A stretch of 25,704 bases of DNA from Chrysomallon squamiferum (GCA_012295275.1 CM022677.1:5919313-5945016); one strand, 5' to 3'; shown: positions 1 to 12,542, counted from the stretch's first letter. The notes: generated from the letters alone by a model not told the origin. Made by a program: numbers and translations.

Positions 1-420
1 CCAGTTCGTACGGAAGGAATCTGCAATGGTCCCCACTTGCAAGGCTGTCGTTGGTGGCTGCTAGAGCTGGTGAGATCCCCGCTAGAATTGGCAGGAACCA
101 AATCCCTAAGAGTAGAACTTGAGAACTTTGGCGTACCACGTTTTGTCTTCAGGACATCTGAGCAGCGCCAGCCAGTGAAGACTAAGACATGAAAAAAACA
201 CGTAAACATTACACACCTCCTCTGTGCAGTCTACCTGCCCCAGGTAAATGAGCGCAGGTACAGGTAAGAGTATCACCGGGATTAAAGCCGTCGTTACAAA
301 CAGCGACAGCCACGCTACGTCGACGCGTGGAAGAACGGCTTGTAGCGCGAGACGACGGCGAGGACATTCTAGGACTCGTCAAAACTGACTGTTAACAAGT
401 TCCAGGAAAACTTTGTTGGC
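1..420 (-). other. CpG-rich block, possible gene edge (unassigned)
   Basis: This block is much richer in GC and CpG than the following 24 kb; CpGs cluster at about 280-365. On the minus strand one frame is free of stops from about 368 down to 90 and encodes long hydrophobic stretches (for example LFVTTALIPVILLPVPALIY). A second minus frame is open from about 142 to the window edge and also holds a hydrophobic run (VLLLGIWFLPILAGISPALA) followed by a more polar segment ending GDHCRFLPYEL. Neither frame has an ATG that fits. A C/T-rich tract with an AG lies near 181-200 on the minus strand and could be a splice acceptor. The plus strand has two donor-like sites (CAG/GTAAAT near 241, CAG/GTAAGAG near 261) and one frame open to a TGA at about 187. 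It could be an exon of a multi-pass or secreted protein, a promoter CpG cluster, or a decayed gene. I do not recognise the product. Confidence 0.3.
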
Positions 421-450
421 AAAGCACTAGCTCTCACTTTGAAAAACTAT

Positions 451-599
451 GAAACTATTTAAACTGGCACCTGTTTCAATACCAATCTGAAATACAGACA
501 GATGAAACTGTATTTAAACTGCCAGCTGTTTCAATACCAATCTGAAATACAGACAGTTGAAACTGTATTTAAACTGCCAGCTGTTTCAATACCAATCTC
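451..599. repeat. 53-55-bp tandem repeat, about 2.7 copies
   Basis: Units starting at 451, 504 and 559 share GAAACTGTATTTAAACTGCC, then CAGCTGTTTCAATACCAATC, then GAAATACAGACAG. The first unit is 53 bp and diverged; the second and third are 55 bp apart and nearly identical. The unit carries facing GTTTCAA and TTGAAAC words, so neighbouring units could form a small hairpin. Confidence 0.85.
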
Positions 600-1447
600 A
601 GTACTACATTAGTATACAATTTAATAAACTCTTCCAATTTTTCTAACATTTTAGCTGACATTTCTATATTTAATATCTTTTTGTATTTGAATAATCATTT
701 ATGATTGTGTACGACACAAAACAAATGTCTTTTGTGGTTAATAGAAAAACACACATGCACTTACATACAAACAGAAAGAAAGAAAACTAGAAAAAAGAAA
801 GAAAGAATAGACAACAAAACAAAAGAAACAACAAAATATGAAGAAAAAAGGGAAAAAGATGAAACAATCAGAAAAAGCAAGAAAAAGAAAAGAAACAGGA
901 AAAAGAATAAGCCAAGATATAATAAAAACAAAACAAAAACAACACACTCTCTCTCTCTCATAATTATTTAAAATTTATTAATATTAAACTAATTTTAAAA
1001 TTCATTCAGTTTTAGTTCTTTGTTTTTTATCAATACATAATTTTGTTTTTATTACTAATACTTTTTAAACTTTAAGTGTAATGAAATAATACATAAAATA
1101 TAAGATAAAAATAAAATTATAATAACAATAGTATTAATAATTAAATTAATAAATAAAAATAGTAAAATAAAAAATAATTCAAATATATAATTCTTATTTG
1201 ATGTGAAGAAACAATATTTACAATTTATATAAAAAACAGAAACATATTTGTTATATAAGAACTTTTTTATTGAAACAACTTTGAAACACTTGAGAACTAA
1301 ACAAAAACAATGTATGAAACACAAAGTAACATCTAAAAAATTTAAATAAACCAATAAATAAGTAACAATTGTTAAAATTGTATTTATTAACTGAAAATTA
1401 TAAGAATAATAGGCTTTCTTTCCCTGAAAATATCTAAAGGACTTTAA
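600..1447. other. AT-rich DNA without a gene; purine-rich tract at 775-935
   Basis: No credible coding region. From about 775 to 935 the plus strand is an almost unbroken purine tract (AAAGAAAGA and relatives), ending in a short CT run at 947-958. The rest is A/T-rich with many stops. Long Lys/Arg or Leu/Phe readings here come from base composition. Confidence 0.7.
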
Positions 1448-1451
1448 TAAA

Positions 1452-1519
<68 letters not shown>
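1448..1519. repeat. (AAT)n microsatellite
   Basis: About 23 near-perfect AAT units. The minus-strand reading gives a poly-Leu run that is not a protein signal. Confidence 0.95.
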
Positions 1520-1524
<5 letters not shown>

Positions 1525-1547
1525 CAGCAAGAATATTAATAATAAAA

Positions 1548-1672
1548 AGCAACAACAACAACATTATAATAATATTAATAACAACAACAACAACAACAAC
1601 ATTATAATAATATTAATAACAACAACAACAACAACAACATTATAATAATATTAATAACAACAACAACAACAG
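1548..1672. repeat. 38-bp tandem repeat made of (AAC)n plus an AT module, 3 copies
   Basis: The word ATTATAATAATATTAATAAC recurs at 1563, 1601 and 1639, exactly 38 bp apart, each followed by an (AAC)n stretch of similar length. The whole two-part module has been duplicated, not just the AAC run. Confidence 0.9.
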
Positions 1673-1928
1673 TAATAAAAAAGCCCCAGCAGCAACATTA
1701 ACAACAGCCGTAATATTCCACAGTATTATCACTTTTATCTTAAACTACTGATAGATATTAAAATGATTATGTTAATGTTTTCAATTATGAAGAGAACAAA
1801 AGATTATATTAATATTTTTTTACAAGTTTGTTTGGTCTAAAGACTCTGCCAGACACAGATATTTATCAGATAAACTGATACTCGGTTAAACACTAGTTTT
1901 ATGAATGGTATTGTAACAAACAAATTGA

Positions 1929-1929
<1 letters not shown>

Positions 1930-1988
<59 letters not shown>
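1930..1988. repeat. (AAT)n microsatellite
   Basis: Perfect ATA/ATAA register for almost 60 bp, following single-copy DNA at 1673-1929. Confidence 0.95.
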
Positions 1989-1990
<2 letters not shown>

Positions 1991-2190
1991 TAAAATTAAA
2001 AAAATAGAAATTATAATTTAAAGAAATTAAATAAATAAAATAAAATATAATAAAATAGATCAATAAATAAATAAATAAAAATAGATCAATAAATAAATAA
2101 ATAAAAATAAATAATAAGTAAATAAATAATTGTATTAATAAAAACAAATAAATATGTAAATAAAAATAAATAAAAAGAATTAAAATAATA
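1989..2190. repeat. A-rich (AAAT)n-like low complexity
   Basis: Imperfect AAAT/AAATA units. A block containing ATAGATCAATAAATAAATAA occurs twice, around 2055 and 2083. Confidence 0.8.
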
Positions 2191-2473
2191 AATAAACAAG
2201 AAAGAAAATTTCAAATGGAAAACAGTATATAACCCTACTTGCTAGAGAGGAAACCAGTTACATTAATCAGTAAAAAATGTTGTCCAGTCTTATGAGGAGT
2301 TCTCTTGGAATGGGAATTATTTATAAAAATATTGTAGTCAACAAGAAAACATATTCTTAATCAATGATATAATTTCTGGAATTTTTATTAAAATCAAATT
2401 CTGAATGGACAGTTTACCAAGGCACAAACTTATAAACATAAATGATTTAATTTCATTTTATTTTATTTATTTT

Positions 2474-2475
2474 AA

Positions 2476-2529
<54 letters not shown>

Positions 2530-2530
2530 T
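2474..2530. repeat. (ATT)n microsatellite
   Basis: About 18 units of TTA/ATT, running into a T-rich (ATTTC/ATTTT) stretch that continues to about 2640. The sequence between 2191 and 2473 is AT-rich with no visible gene. Confidence 0.93.
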
Positions 2531-2766
2531 TATTTCATTTCATTTCATTTATTTTTTTTTTTTTTTTTATTACATTTTAATGTATTTTTTATTTTATTTT
2601 ATTTCATTTCATTTTATTACATTTTAATTCATGTCTTATTTTTATTTCACACTGTTTCATTTCTTTTCACATCACAGTCTGGGTAATAAAAATTACAACA
2701 CTCATGTAAAATATAAACTCATTTTGCCTAAAATAAAAAAAAAAGATTTACTGCAGAGAGAAATAT

Positions 2767-2768
<2 letters not shown>

Positions 2769-2819
<51 letters not shown>

Positions 2820-2822
2820 ACA
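2769..2822. repeat. (AC)n microsatellite
   Basis: About 25 CA units with one G interruption near the 3' end (CAGACACAC). Confidence 0.95.
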
Positions 2823-2911
2823 ATTATATCTTGACACAATTACAATATAAATTCATAAAAATATTATTTACAAAATTAATGAAAATATTAGTAGCTATAG
2901 TTATACTCTTA

Positions 2912-2916
<5 letters not shown>

Positions 2917-3001
<85 letters not shown>
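2917..3001. repeat. (AG)n microsatellite, 85 bp
   Basis: Uninterrupted GA dinucleotides over 85 bp, the longest perfect dinucleotide run in the window. An AC-rich patch follows at about 3037-3092. Confidence 0.97.
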
Positions 3002-3004
<3 letters not shown>

Positions 3005-3248
3005 ACCTACATCCATTCATTGTAGAATGCAGATAAACACACACACACACACAAACATATGCACAAAACACGCACGAATACACACACACACATACATATG
3101 GTATGTTTATTTATTTTATCTAGGTTTTTGTTTGTTTGTTTTTTTGTAAGGGAGTTATTGTTTTGGGGGTTTTGGGGTTGTTTTTATATAATGATGATAT
3201 GAAAGAGGAAACATTAAACCACCAAATAAAAATATTTTATATTTTCCA

Positions 3249-6200
3249 ACAGACAGGAAACCACATAACAAACAATGAGCTTTATACACCAGCAACAGGA
3301 AACCACATAACAAACAATGAGCTTTATACACCAGCAACAGGAAACCACATAACAAACAATGAGCATACACCACACAAGCAAACAGGAAACCACATAACAA
3401 ACAATGAGCTTTAAACCACATAACAAACAATGAGCTTTATGAACAATGAGCTTTATACACCAGCAACAGGAAACCACATAACAAACAATGAGCTTCATAC
3501 ACCAGCAACAGGAAACCACATAACAAACAATGAGCTTTATACACCAGCAACAGACAGGAAACCACATAACAAACAATGAGCTTTATACACCAGCAACAGG
3601 AAACCACATAACAAACAATGAGCTTTATACCAACAAACAAACAATGAGCTTTATACACCAAACAGACAGGAAACCACATAACAAACAATGAGCTTTATAC
3701 ACCAGCAACAACAATGAGCTTTATACACCAGAAAACCACATAACAAACAATGAGCTTTATACACAAACAATGAGCTTTATACACCAGCAACAGCAAACCA
3801 CATAACAAACAATGAGCTTTATACACCAGCAACAGGAAACCACATAACAAACAATGAGCTTTATACACCAGCAACAGACAGAAACAGCAACAATGAGCAA
3901 ACATAACAAACAATGAGCTTTATACACCAGCAACAAGAAACCACATAACAAACAATGAGCTTTATACACCAGCAACAGGAAACCACATAACAAACAATGA
4001 GCTTTATACACCAGCAACAGGAAACCACATAACAAACAATGAGCTTTATACACCAGCAACAGGAAACCACATAACAAACAATGAGCTTTATACACCAGCA
4101 ACAGGAAACCACATAACAAACAATGGAAACCACATAACAAACAATGAGCTTTGAGCTTTATACACCAGCAACAGGAAACCACATAACAAACAATGAGCTT
4201 TATACACCAAACCACATAACAAAACCAATAACAAACAATGAGCTTTATACACCAACAACAGGAAACCACATAACAAACAATGACTTTAATGAACTTTATA
4301 ATGAGCTTTATACACCAGCAACAGACAAACCACATAACAAACAATGAGCTTTATAAACAACAAACCACATAACAAACAATGAGCTTTATACACCAGCAAC
4401 AGGAAAAACCACATAACAAACAATGAGCTTTATACACCAGCAACAGACAGGAAACCACATAACAAACAATGAGCTTTATACACCAGCAACAGGAAACCAC
4501 AGGAAACCACATACAAACAATGAGCTTTATACAAAACAACAGGAAACCACATAACAAACAATGAGCTTTATACACCAGCAACAGGAAACCAGGAGCTTTA
4601 AACCAACAGACAGGAAACCACATAACAAACAATGAGCTTTATACACCAGCAACAACAGGAAACCACATAACAAACAATGAGCTTTATACACCAGCAACAG
4701 GAAAAACCACATGAACAAAAAACAATGAGCTTTATACACCAGCAACAGACACCAGGAAACCACATAACAAACAATGAGCTTTATACACCAGCAACAGGAA
4801 ACCAACAAACAAATACACCAGCAACAAAACAATAACAAACAATGAGCTTTATACACCAGCAAACAATGAGCTTTAACCACCAACAAACAATGAGCTTTAT
4901 ACACCAGCAACAACAGGAAACCACATAACAAACAATGACTTTATACAAGCAACAGGAAACCACATGAGCTTTATACACCAAAACAATGAGCTTTATACAC
5001 CAACAACAGGAAACCACATAACAAACAATGAGCTTTATACACCAGCAACAGGAAACCACATAACAAACAATGAGCTTTATACACCAGCAACAGACAGGAA
5101 ACCACATAACAAACAATGAGCTTTATACAAACAAAACCACATGAGCTTTATACACCAGCAACAGGAAACCACATAACAAACAATGAGCTTTATACACCAG
5201 CAACAGGAAAACCACATAACAAACAATGAGCTTTATACACCAGCAACAGGAAACCACATAACAAACAATGAGCTTTATACACCAGCAACAGACAGGAAAC
5301 CACATAACAAACAATGAGCTTTATACACCAGCAACAGGGAAACCACATAACAAACAATGAGCTTTATACACCAGCAACAGGAAACCACATAACAAACAAT
5401 GAGCTTTATACACCACTTTATACACCAGCAACAGGAAACCACATAACAAACAATGAGCTTTATACACCAGCAACAGGAAACCACATAACAAACAATGAGC
5501 TTTATACACCAGCAACAGGGAAACCACATAACAAACAATGAGCTTTATACACCAGCAACAACACAAACAATGAGCTTCATACACCAGCAACAGGAAACCA
5601 CATAACAAACAATGAGCTTTATACACCAGCAACAGACAGGAAACCACATAACAAACAATGAGCTTCATACACCAGCAACAAAGCAACAACAAACAAACAA
5701 ACAATGAAACCAACATAACAAACAAACAATGAGCTTTATACACCAGCAACAGACGAAACCACATAACAAACAATGAGCTTTATACACCAGCAACAAACCA
5801 CATAACAAACAATGAAACCACATAACAAACAATGAATGAGCTTTATACACCAGCAACAACAGGAAACCACATAACAAACAATGAGCTTCATACACCAGCA
5901 ACAATGAGCTTCATACACCAGGAAACCCACATAACAAACAATGAGCTTCATACACCAGCAACAGGAAACCACATAACAAACAATGAGCTTTATACACCAG
6001 CAACAGGAAACCACATAACAAACAATGAGCTTTATACACCAGCAACAGACAGGAAACCACATAACAAACAATGAGCTTCCACATAACAAACAATGAGCTT
6101 TATACACCAGCAACAGACAGGAAACCACATAACAAACAATGGCTTCACCAGCAACAACGAAACCACATAACAAACAATGAGCTTCATACACCAGCAACAC

Positions 6201-6680
6201 ACAAACAATGGAAACCAACATAACAAACAATGAGCTTTATACACCAGCAACAGGAAACCACATAACAAACAATGAGCTTTATACACCAGCAACAGGAAAC
6301 CACATAACAAACAATGAGCTTTATACACCAGCAACAGGAAACCACATAACAAACAATGAGCTTTATACACCAGCAACAGGAAACCACATAACAAACAATG
6401 AGCTTTATACACCAAACAACAGGAAACCACATAACAAACAATGAGCTTTATACACCAGCAACAACGAAACCACATAACAAACAATGAGCTTCATACACCA
6501 GCAACAGGAAACCACATAACAAACAATGAGCTTCATACACCAGCAACAGGAAACCACATAACAAACAATGAGCTTTATACACCAACAACAGGAAACCACA
6601 TAACAAACAATGAGCTTTATACACCAGCAACAGGAAACCACATAACAAACAATGAGCTTTATACACCAGCAACAACGAAA
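3249..6680. repeat. 42-bp minisatellite array, about 3.4 kb
   Basis: The unit is GGAAACCACATAACAAACAA followed by TGAGCTTTATACACCAGCAA and CA (42 bp), tandemly repeated roughly 80 times with many partial units. One plus frame reads the 14-residue repeat GNHITNNELYTPAT. Two minus frames are also open, because 42 is divisible by three and the unit lacks stops in those frames. The commonest base variant is TTTAT to TTCAT (Tyr to His in the reading). Many units are truncated or fused inside AACAA/CAGCAACA words, which breaks all frames every few hundred bases. There is no start context, splice pattern or conserved flank to suggest a gene. The array starts within AT-rich DNA and ends at a sharp junction with single-copy sequence near 6680. 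Confidence 0.95.
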
Positions 6681-6840
6681 CGCGATTCGTGGACAGAGCA
6701 CACCTGAAGAAGAGTCGATCCTAAGACCAACCGTGCTTCAGGCTAAAGCTGCAAACAAACAAATTGAAGCTTGTACAAGTGTAACGTATTTTTATATATA
6801 ACATTATCACTTTTACGTCATGAGCTTTTACACGTCCGTG
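6681..6840. other. Single-copy flank with a small inverted repeat
   Basis: Directly after the 42-bp array the sequence becomes more GC-balanced. CCTGAAG at 6703-6709 is matched by CTTCAGG at 6736-6742, which could form a 7-bp stem with a 26-base loop. It may be the edge of an older repeat; I cannot name it. Confidence 0.45.
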
Positions 6841-7100
6841 AAATTTACTTATTTAGTTAGTTTTTTATTTATTTTTTTTATTTATCTATTATTTTTTTTT
6901 ATTTTTTTATTATATTTGTTTATTTTATATTATTATATTTTATTTATTTATATATTTACTTATTTATTATTTTATTTGTTTTTTATTTTATTTTAATATA
7001 GTTTATTTATTCATTTTCTTATTTATTTACTTACTTTTCTTCATTTATTCATATTTATTTATTTATTTATTTATTTATTTATATTATATGTTATTTAGTG
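6841..7100. repeat. T-rich (TTTA)n low complexity
   Basis: Imperfect ATTT/TTTA units throughout, with the cleanest stretch at about 7048-7080. Confidence 0.85.
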
Positions 7101-7640
7101 AGTGATGTTTCTATTGTTCAAGGTAATACTAATCTGTCTGAAAAAGAAGAGAAATACACAAAAACAGTGAACATTTCAATATGTCAATGAATTTCTGAAA
7201 AGAAGATAAATATGGAAAAGCAATTTACATTTCAATATTTGCATTTCCAAAAGAAAATGAACCCAGAAATAGATTGTATGAATTCATTATTTAGATGAAT
7301 GTGTGAAAAGAAAAAAAAAAAAATGAATGGGAAAAAATAAATAATTGTTACAAAGCAATGTACATTTTAATATATGGACACATTTCAAGAAAAAGATAAG
7401 TAAGAATGGAGGTAAAATACATTTCATTATTTGTATTTATTTCTATAAAATTAAAAAGAATGAAAGAAAGAAAAAAGGAAAGAAAAGATATATGTGGGGA
7501 CAATAATGTATACTGTAATACAAAATGTACATTTCTACAACAAAACAAACATGAAAAGAAAAATGTACATTTCAAAAAAGACAGATCACATTTAGATATA
7601 TTCATTAAAAAAAAAAAAAAAAAAAAAGAAAAAACCAGAG
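7101..7640. repeat. A-rich region with degenerate ACATTTCAATAT-type repeats
   Basis: Words of the form TACATTT(C/T)AATAT followed by a GAAAAGAA-rich stretch recur near 7168, 7227, 7361, 7419, 7528 and 7564. Spacing is irregular, so this is a decayed tandem family, not a clean array. Poly(A) runs lie at about 7309-7322 and 7608-7627. No gene is visible. Confidence 0.5.
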
Positions 7641-8053
7641 ACAAATCATAAATCTTTTACAAAAACAAAATTAAAAATTAAAAATCTTTTACAAAAACAA
7701 AGGGGTGCTTTTTTGTTGGAAGAAATCTGTCAGGCAAGGTGGTGGTATGTGTTGTCTTTGTTTACAAAACAGTCTGATTAGCTTTTACGTAAACACACAC
7801 GATGTTGTGACAGTTTGATCTCTAAGTCGAAGCTACCCAGGTTTAACGGGTTTAAAGAGTTAACTAAACGAGCAGAGCTTAATACTTGAAACAGTCATTT
7901 TATAATGAAATACACCATAACGTAAAACTGATATAATAAAAATAATGAAGTGATGAAAGCATTATTGTATATAAAATACTGGATGAATGAGAGAAGAATA
8001 AGTAATAGTGAAAAAAAAAAAAAATAATGTGTTGTCATAATTTTATAAATAAA

Positions 8054-8087
<34 letters not shown>

Positions 8088-8779
8088 TTTTGGTTATGGT
8101 TATTTTTTTTTGTGAGGTTTGTTATGGTTAAACAACAGGAAAATTAGAGAATAAAATATATTAAAATTTGATTCATTAACGGAAATAGCCGGAATATGAA
8201 ATTAAGTTAAATGAAATAATAATAACATTATGAAAAATAATTAATTACATATTAATCTGTACTATTTATAACACAGAAACAGGGGAAAAGAAGCTAAAAT
8301 CGTTTGCATTTTGTTTTTTGTTAAACTAATAGTAATGCTTATAGTTCATTCTATGATGTTAGAACGGGAAAATAAGTCAACATAAAAGTTTTAGAAAAAA
8401 TAAAATGTTATCGCTAAAAGTCTGCATGTTTCGTTTACAGAAGTTTATACTATGTGAGTTAGATTGGGAAAAAAATGTAATAAACTCCTCCACACAGAAG
8501 ATATTGCTGTAGGTTAAAAGTTAAAAATGGCGCCAGCATTCACCTAATTACCAGCATCGCACTACGAAGTTATGGTCAAAACAATGATGTCGCAACAATC
8601 AACATCATCAGCAGCAGCACCATAAAGACATCCCTTATCAAATCATCTCGCAGTAAACTGCATCATCGTCATCAGGGTCGTCATCGTTGCCGTCTTTACA
8701 GTTGTAGTTGATGTTATTACAAGCAGTGGTGACTGTTATTGCACAGTCAGTGTAACGTGTGTGAATTATCTGTTTATCA
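7641..8779. other. No gene seen; AT/T tract at 8051-8092 and CAT-rich patch at 8600-8690
   Basis: This is mostly AT-rich single-copy sequence. A 15-bp AT-rich word, CTTTTACAAAAACAA, occurs twice around 7655 and 7686. An (AT)n run leads into about 22 Ts at 8070-8092. From about 8600 to 8690 there are loose CAT/CAG/ATC triplets. No frame here shows a believable protein. Confidence 0.6.
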
Positions 8780-8870
8780 GCGTGTCTGTGTGTCTGTGTG
8801 TGCCTGTCTGTCTGTCTGTGTGTCTGTCTGTGCGTCTGTCTGTCTGTCTGAGTGTCTCTGAATGTTTATC
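8780..8870. repeat. (GTCT)n/(GT)n compound microsatellite
   Basis: Alternating GTCT and GTGT units with a few substitutions (GCCT, GCGT, GAGT). The plus-strand reading (Cys/Leu/Ser/Val repeats) is an artefact of the repeat. Confidence 0.92.
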
Positions 8871-9677
8871 TAGATGTCTAGATCTCACAGACACATATAT
8901 AAATCTTGATTTGCCGAAGCGTTTTCCTACAGTAATTTCTTACAAATCCGTTCATTTTAGCGGCGTTATTAACCTTTTAACTCAATACCAACGTTAAGCC
9001 AAGCAAATTGTCCGTCTTGTTCCGGACGATTTCAAAGCATCCTCCGGATAAATCACAAGTGTCAGCATCAGATAAAGTCATTTCTCAAAAGAAACGCGGA
9101 CAAAAACAGAACAGCTCGGTAAAGAAAGTGAAATATGTGATTTTTTGTTTTCTTTAAAAAAAATAATAAAATTATTAAAAAAAAATGTGATTTGTGGAGA
9201 TTTTTTTCTTTTTTAATTTGTTTTTAGCATATTTTCTCTTATTTATTTATTTTTAATTATTAATTTCCCAAATTGACACACTAAACAATGTTATTAATAG
9301 GAATAAAAAATAATAAATAAATGAATATATAATATACTGATAAATGAATGAATGAAAAATAATTAAATGAAATATATTTAAGTAAATGCAATAATTTCAT
9401 ATAAAATAAAATTAATAATCTGTAAATGTAATGTCAAAAGTTAGGAGTTGTAAAATAAAGTAAAATAAACAGAGAATAAATAAAAATACAATTTGAAAAC
9501 ATAAATAAACAAAATACCTATATAGTGTTTTAAATTATACTGTACAGAAATTATAAAATATAGAATAAAATGTTCTGATAAACAAACTAATCTAAATAGT
9601 AATAATAAATCTTTAAGTTTAAATGCTTTTAATGAACAAATGAATTTAAAATAAAATAAACTAAATGACTTTGTGTA

Positions 9678-9680
<3 letters not shown>
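8871..9680. other. No gene seen; AT-rich
   Basis: A moderately GC-balanced stretch at about 8890-9120 contains GTCCG/CGGAC as a 5-bp inverted repeat near 9010. The remainder is A/T-rich with many stops. I see no coding or RNA gene. Confidence 0.6.

Positions 9681-9739
<59 letters not shown>
9681..9739. repeat. (CT)n microsatellite
   Basis: About 29 perfect CT units; the only long CT run on the plus strand, whereas the other purine/pyrimidine dinucleotide arrays here read as GA. Confidence 0.96.
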
Positions 9740-9744
<5 letters not shown>

Positions 9745-11059
9745 AACATTTTCTGTAAAATTTACAACAAACAAGACAATTAAGTGAAAGACAAAAACAA
9801 ACTATTAAGTACCTTTTTAGAGAAAAGAAAATAATTATTTAATATTTTCGAACCTAGAATCAATCATTATGTGTTATAATTACTGGTCTGTTATCAGCAC
9901 AACGCTTTCACTGATAAATAATCATCTTGACTGGAACATTTACTACGAGACTCAGGCAAAGTAGACTATTTCTTTTCGGTTATCTTTCCTTTTCCTGCGT
10001 ACAAAGCTGTCGTGTAGGTTTTTCGTTTTGTCATGTTAATAAACTGTACTGGATTGTTTCCCCTTGAACGGTCATTCTCTTTAACTGTTTACACATTTCG
10101 AGTGATGGTCAGAGGTAATTATATATTTAATTACTGTGCTGATATAAAATGTGCATAGCTTGGACGAATTCGCGAGGGTTTGTAACAAAATGGTTTACTG
10201 TTAGCGCATGTGGCTTTGTGTGCGTGCGTGTGTGTGAGTATAGTTACGTGTCTGAAGTATTGTCACTGTGTTGTTGAAGGTTCTGCTTTGAGGGGGATGC
10301 AGTGAATGCTGCATAATTGCTCTTATTTATATATAAATATATAAATAAAGGACAAAATAACATATTATTTCAATACAGATTCACATTATATATACATAAC
10401 ATGCATATATATACATTAACAGACACACTCAGACAAAATTAAACACCTATATAAATTATAATAATGTATTCATTTCAAAACAGAAATTCTGAATCATAAT
10501 TTCGCTGAAACATCAAGTAATTCAACAAAAATTTTTTTTTTAAATTCTGCAATAAAAAGTAATGGTATCATCTTTTAATATTTTTTTCTTTCTCCCTATG
10601 TTTCATTTACAACGATTTATATATTTATCGTATATAAATTTCAATTTGAGTGTAAATAAAAGGAAAAAAAAAAAAAAAAAAAAAAATGTGTGTGTGTAAG
10701 AGCAAGAGGTATTGAGAGAGAGAAAAACAGAGAGAGAGACAAAGAAAAAGTGAAAGAGAAAACAATTATTATTTTTCTTTCTTTCTTTACCGTTAACTGC
10801 AAACAACAAAAAAAGGTTTTTATATCTCAATTTTTAGTTATTCAAACATTTGCTCTTTCTCTTTCACAAGTCAAGAATTAAGGTGTTCATTTGATATATT
10901 AGTTATTTGCGAAACTAAAGAAAACTCACAGAAACACAAGAACATAAACATGTCACCTTAACATTCCGTTATTTACAACAGAAACGAGAAAAGAACTGAT
11001 TAATTAATTAATATTCCCACACACGAATCATCCATAAATAAATAAACATGTCATTTATC
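9740..11059. other. No gene seen; poly(A) at about 10663-10686
   Basis: Sequence at about 9860-10330 is comparatively complex and could be single-copy, but no frame is long or shows a recognisable motif. A (GT)n-like patch lies near 10217-10235. The A-run at 10663-10686 is followed by TGTGTGTGTG. AT-rich elsewhere. Confidence 0.6.
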
Positions 11060-12170
11060 TTTGACATGTATATATACATATAAACATGTACACTATCCTT
11101 CAAATATATACATACATATAAACATGTACATTATCTTTCACAAATATACATACATATAAACATGTACATTATCTTTCATACACATAAACATGTACATTAT
11201 CTTTCACACATATCCATACATATAAACATGTACATTATCTTTCATACATACAAACATGTACATTATCTTTCACACATATCCATACATATAAACATGTACA
11301 TTATCTTTCACACATATCCATACATATAAACATGTACATTATCTTTCACATATATACATACATATAAACATGTACATTATCTTTCACACATATCCATACA
11401 TATAAACATGTACATTATCTTTCACACATATCCATACATATAAACATGTACATTATCTTTCACACATATATACATACATATAAACATGTACATTATCTTT
11501 CACATATATACATACATATAAACATGTACATTATCTTTCACATATATACATACATATAAACATGTACATTATCTTTCACACATATACATACATATAAACA
11601 TGTACATTATCTTTCACACATATATACATACATATAAACATGTACATTATCTTTCATACATATCCATACATATAAACATGTACATTATCTTTCACACATA
11701 TATACATACATATAAACATGTACATTATCTTTCACACATATATACATACATATAAACATGTACATTATCTTTCACACATATACATACATATAAACATGTA
11801 CATTATCTTTCACACATATACATACATATAAACATGTACATTATCTTTCACATATATACATACATATAAACATGTACATTATCTTTCACACATATATACA
11901 TACATATAAACATGTACATTATCTTTCACACATATATACATACATATAAACATGTACATTATCTTTCACATATATACATACATATAAACATGTACATTAT
12001 CTTTCACATTATATACATACATATAAACATGTACATTATCTTTCACATATATACATACATAAAAAGATGTACATTATCTTTCACACACATACATATATAA
12101 ACATGTACATTATCTTTCACATATATACATACATAAAAAGATGTCACTGTCTTTCACACACATACATAGA
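11060..12170. repeat. 39-bp (38-40) minisatellite array, about 28 copies
   Basis: Each unit contains CATACATATAAACATGTACA then TTATCTTTCACA. Length varies between 38 and 40 bp through the ATA/ACA linker. Subtypes differ in the linker: CATATCCATA is frequent at 11210-11460 and CATATATACATA after 11460, which suggests local block duplications. The last two or three units (after about 12060) are degenerate (AAAAAGATGT). No unique spacers separate the units. AC/TACA-rich DNA follows to about 12345. Confidence 0.95.
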
Positions 12171-12415
12171 TAGCAAAAATGCACCTACACTATACACTGT
12201 CTCAAACACACACATATTCGTAGATATCCACTGATTTTATATTCATACACATAAATACTCCAACACAAACACATACATACACACATATATACATACACAC
12301 ATACATACATACACAAACACACACACAAAAAGCGTACACACAAAAACACATATCTATAAACACTCACACTAACAGTTGTTTGTCATACATAAGTTCAGTT
12401 ACACACACCACACAT

Positions 12416-12481
12416 GGTTGTGTCTAAAATACATACACACACAAAAATGGAGAAGTTAAAATATAATCCTAAACACCCACC

Positions 12482-12534
<53 letters not shown>

Positions 12535-12542
12535 ACACATAC

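Noticed and set aside
1055-2686. Poly-Leu and Phe-rich 'membrane proteins'
   Set aside because: They are readings of AAT/ATT microsatellites and A/T-rich DNA, with no complex sequence between the runs.
2831-3089. Arg-Glu or Ser-Leu repeat proteins
   Set aside because: Pure translation of the (AG)n microsatellite.
3249-6680. Secreted or antifreeze-like repeat protein with GNHITNNELYTPAT units
   Set aside because: Frames break every few hundred bases, there is no signal peptide or start context, and both strands are equally open because of unit length.
6681-6745. Hammerhead ribozyme-like CTGAAGA with nearby CGAAACG
   Set aside because: The core needs CTGATGA and GAAA in the right order around a stem. 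Here the first element has A for T, and the GAAA word lies upstream, not downstream.
11060-12170. CRISPR array
   Set aside because: The 39-bp units are directly adjacent with no unique spacers, there are no cas genes, and the setting is eukaryotic.
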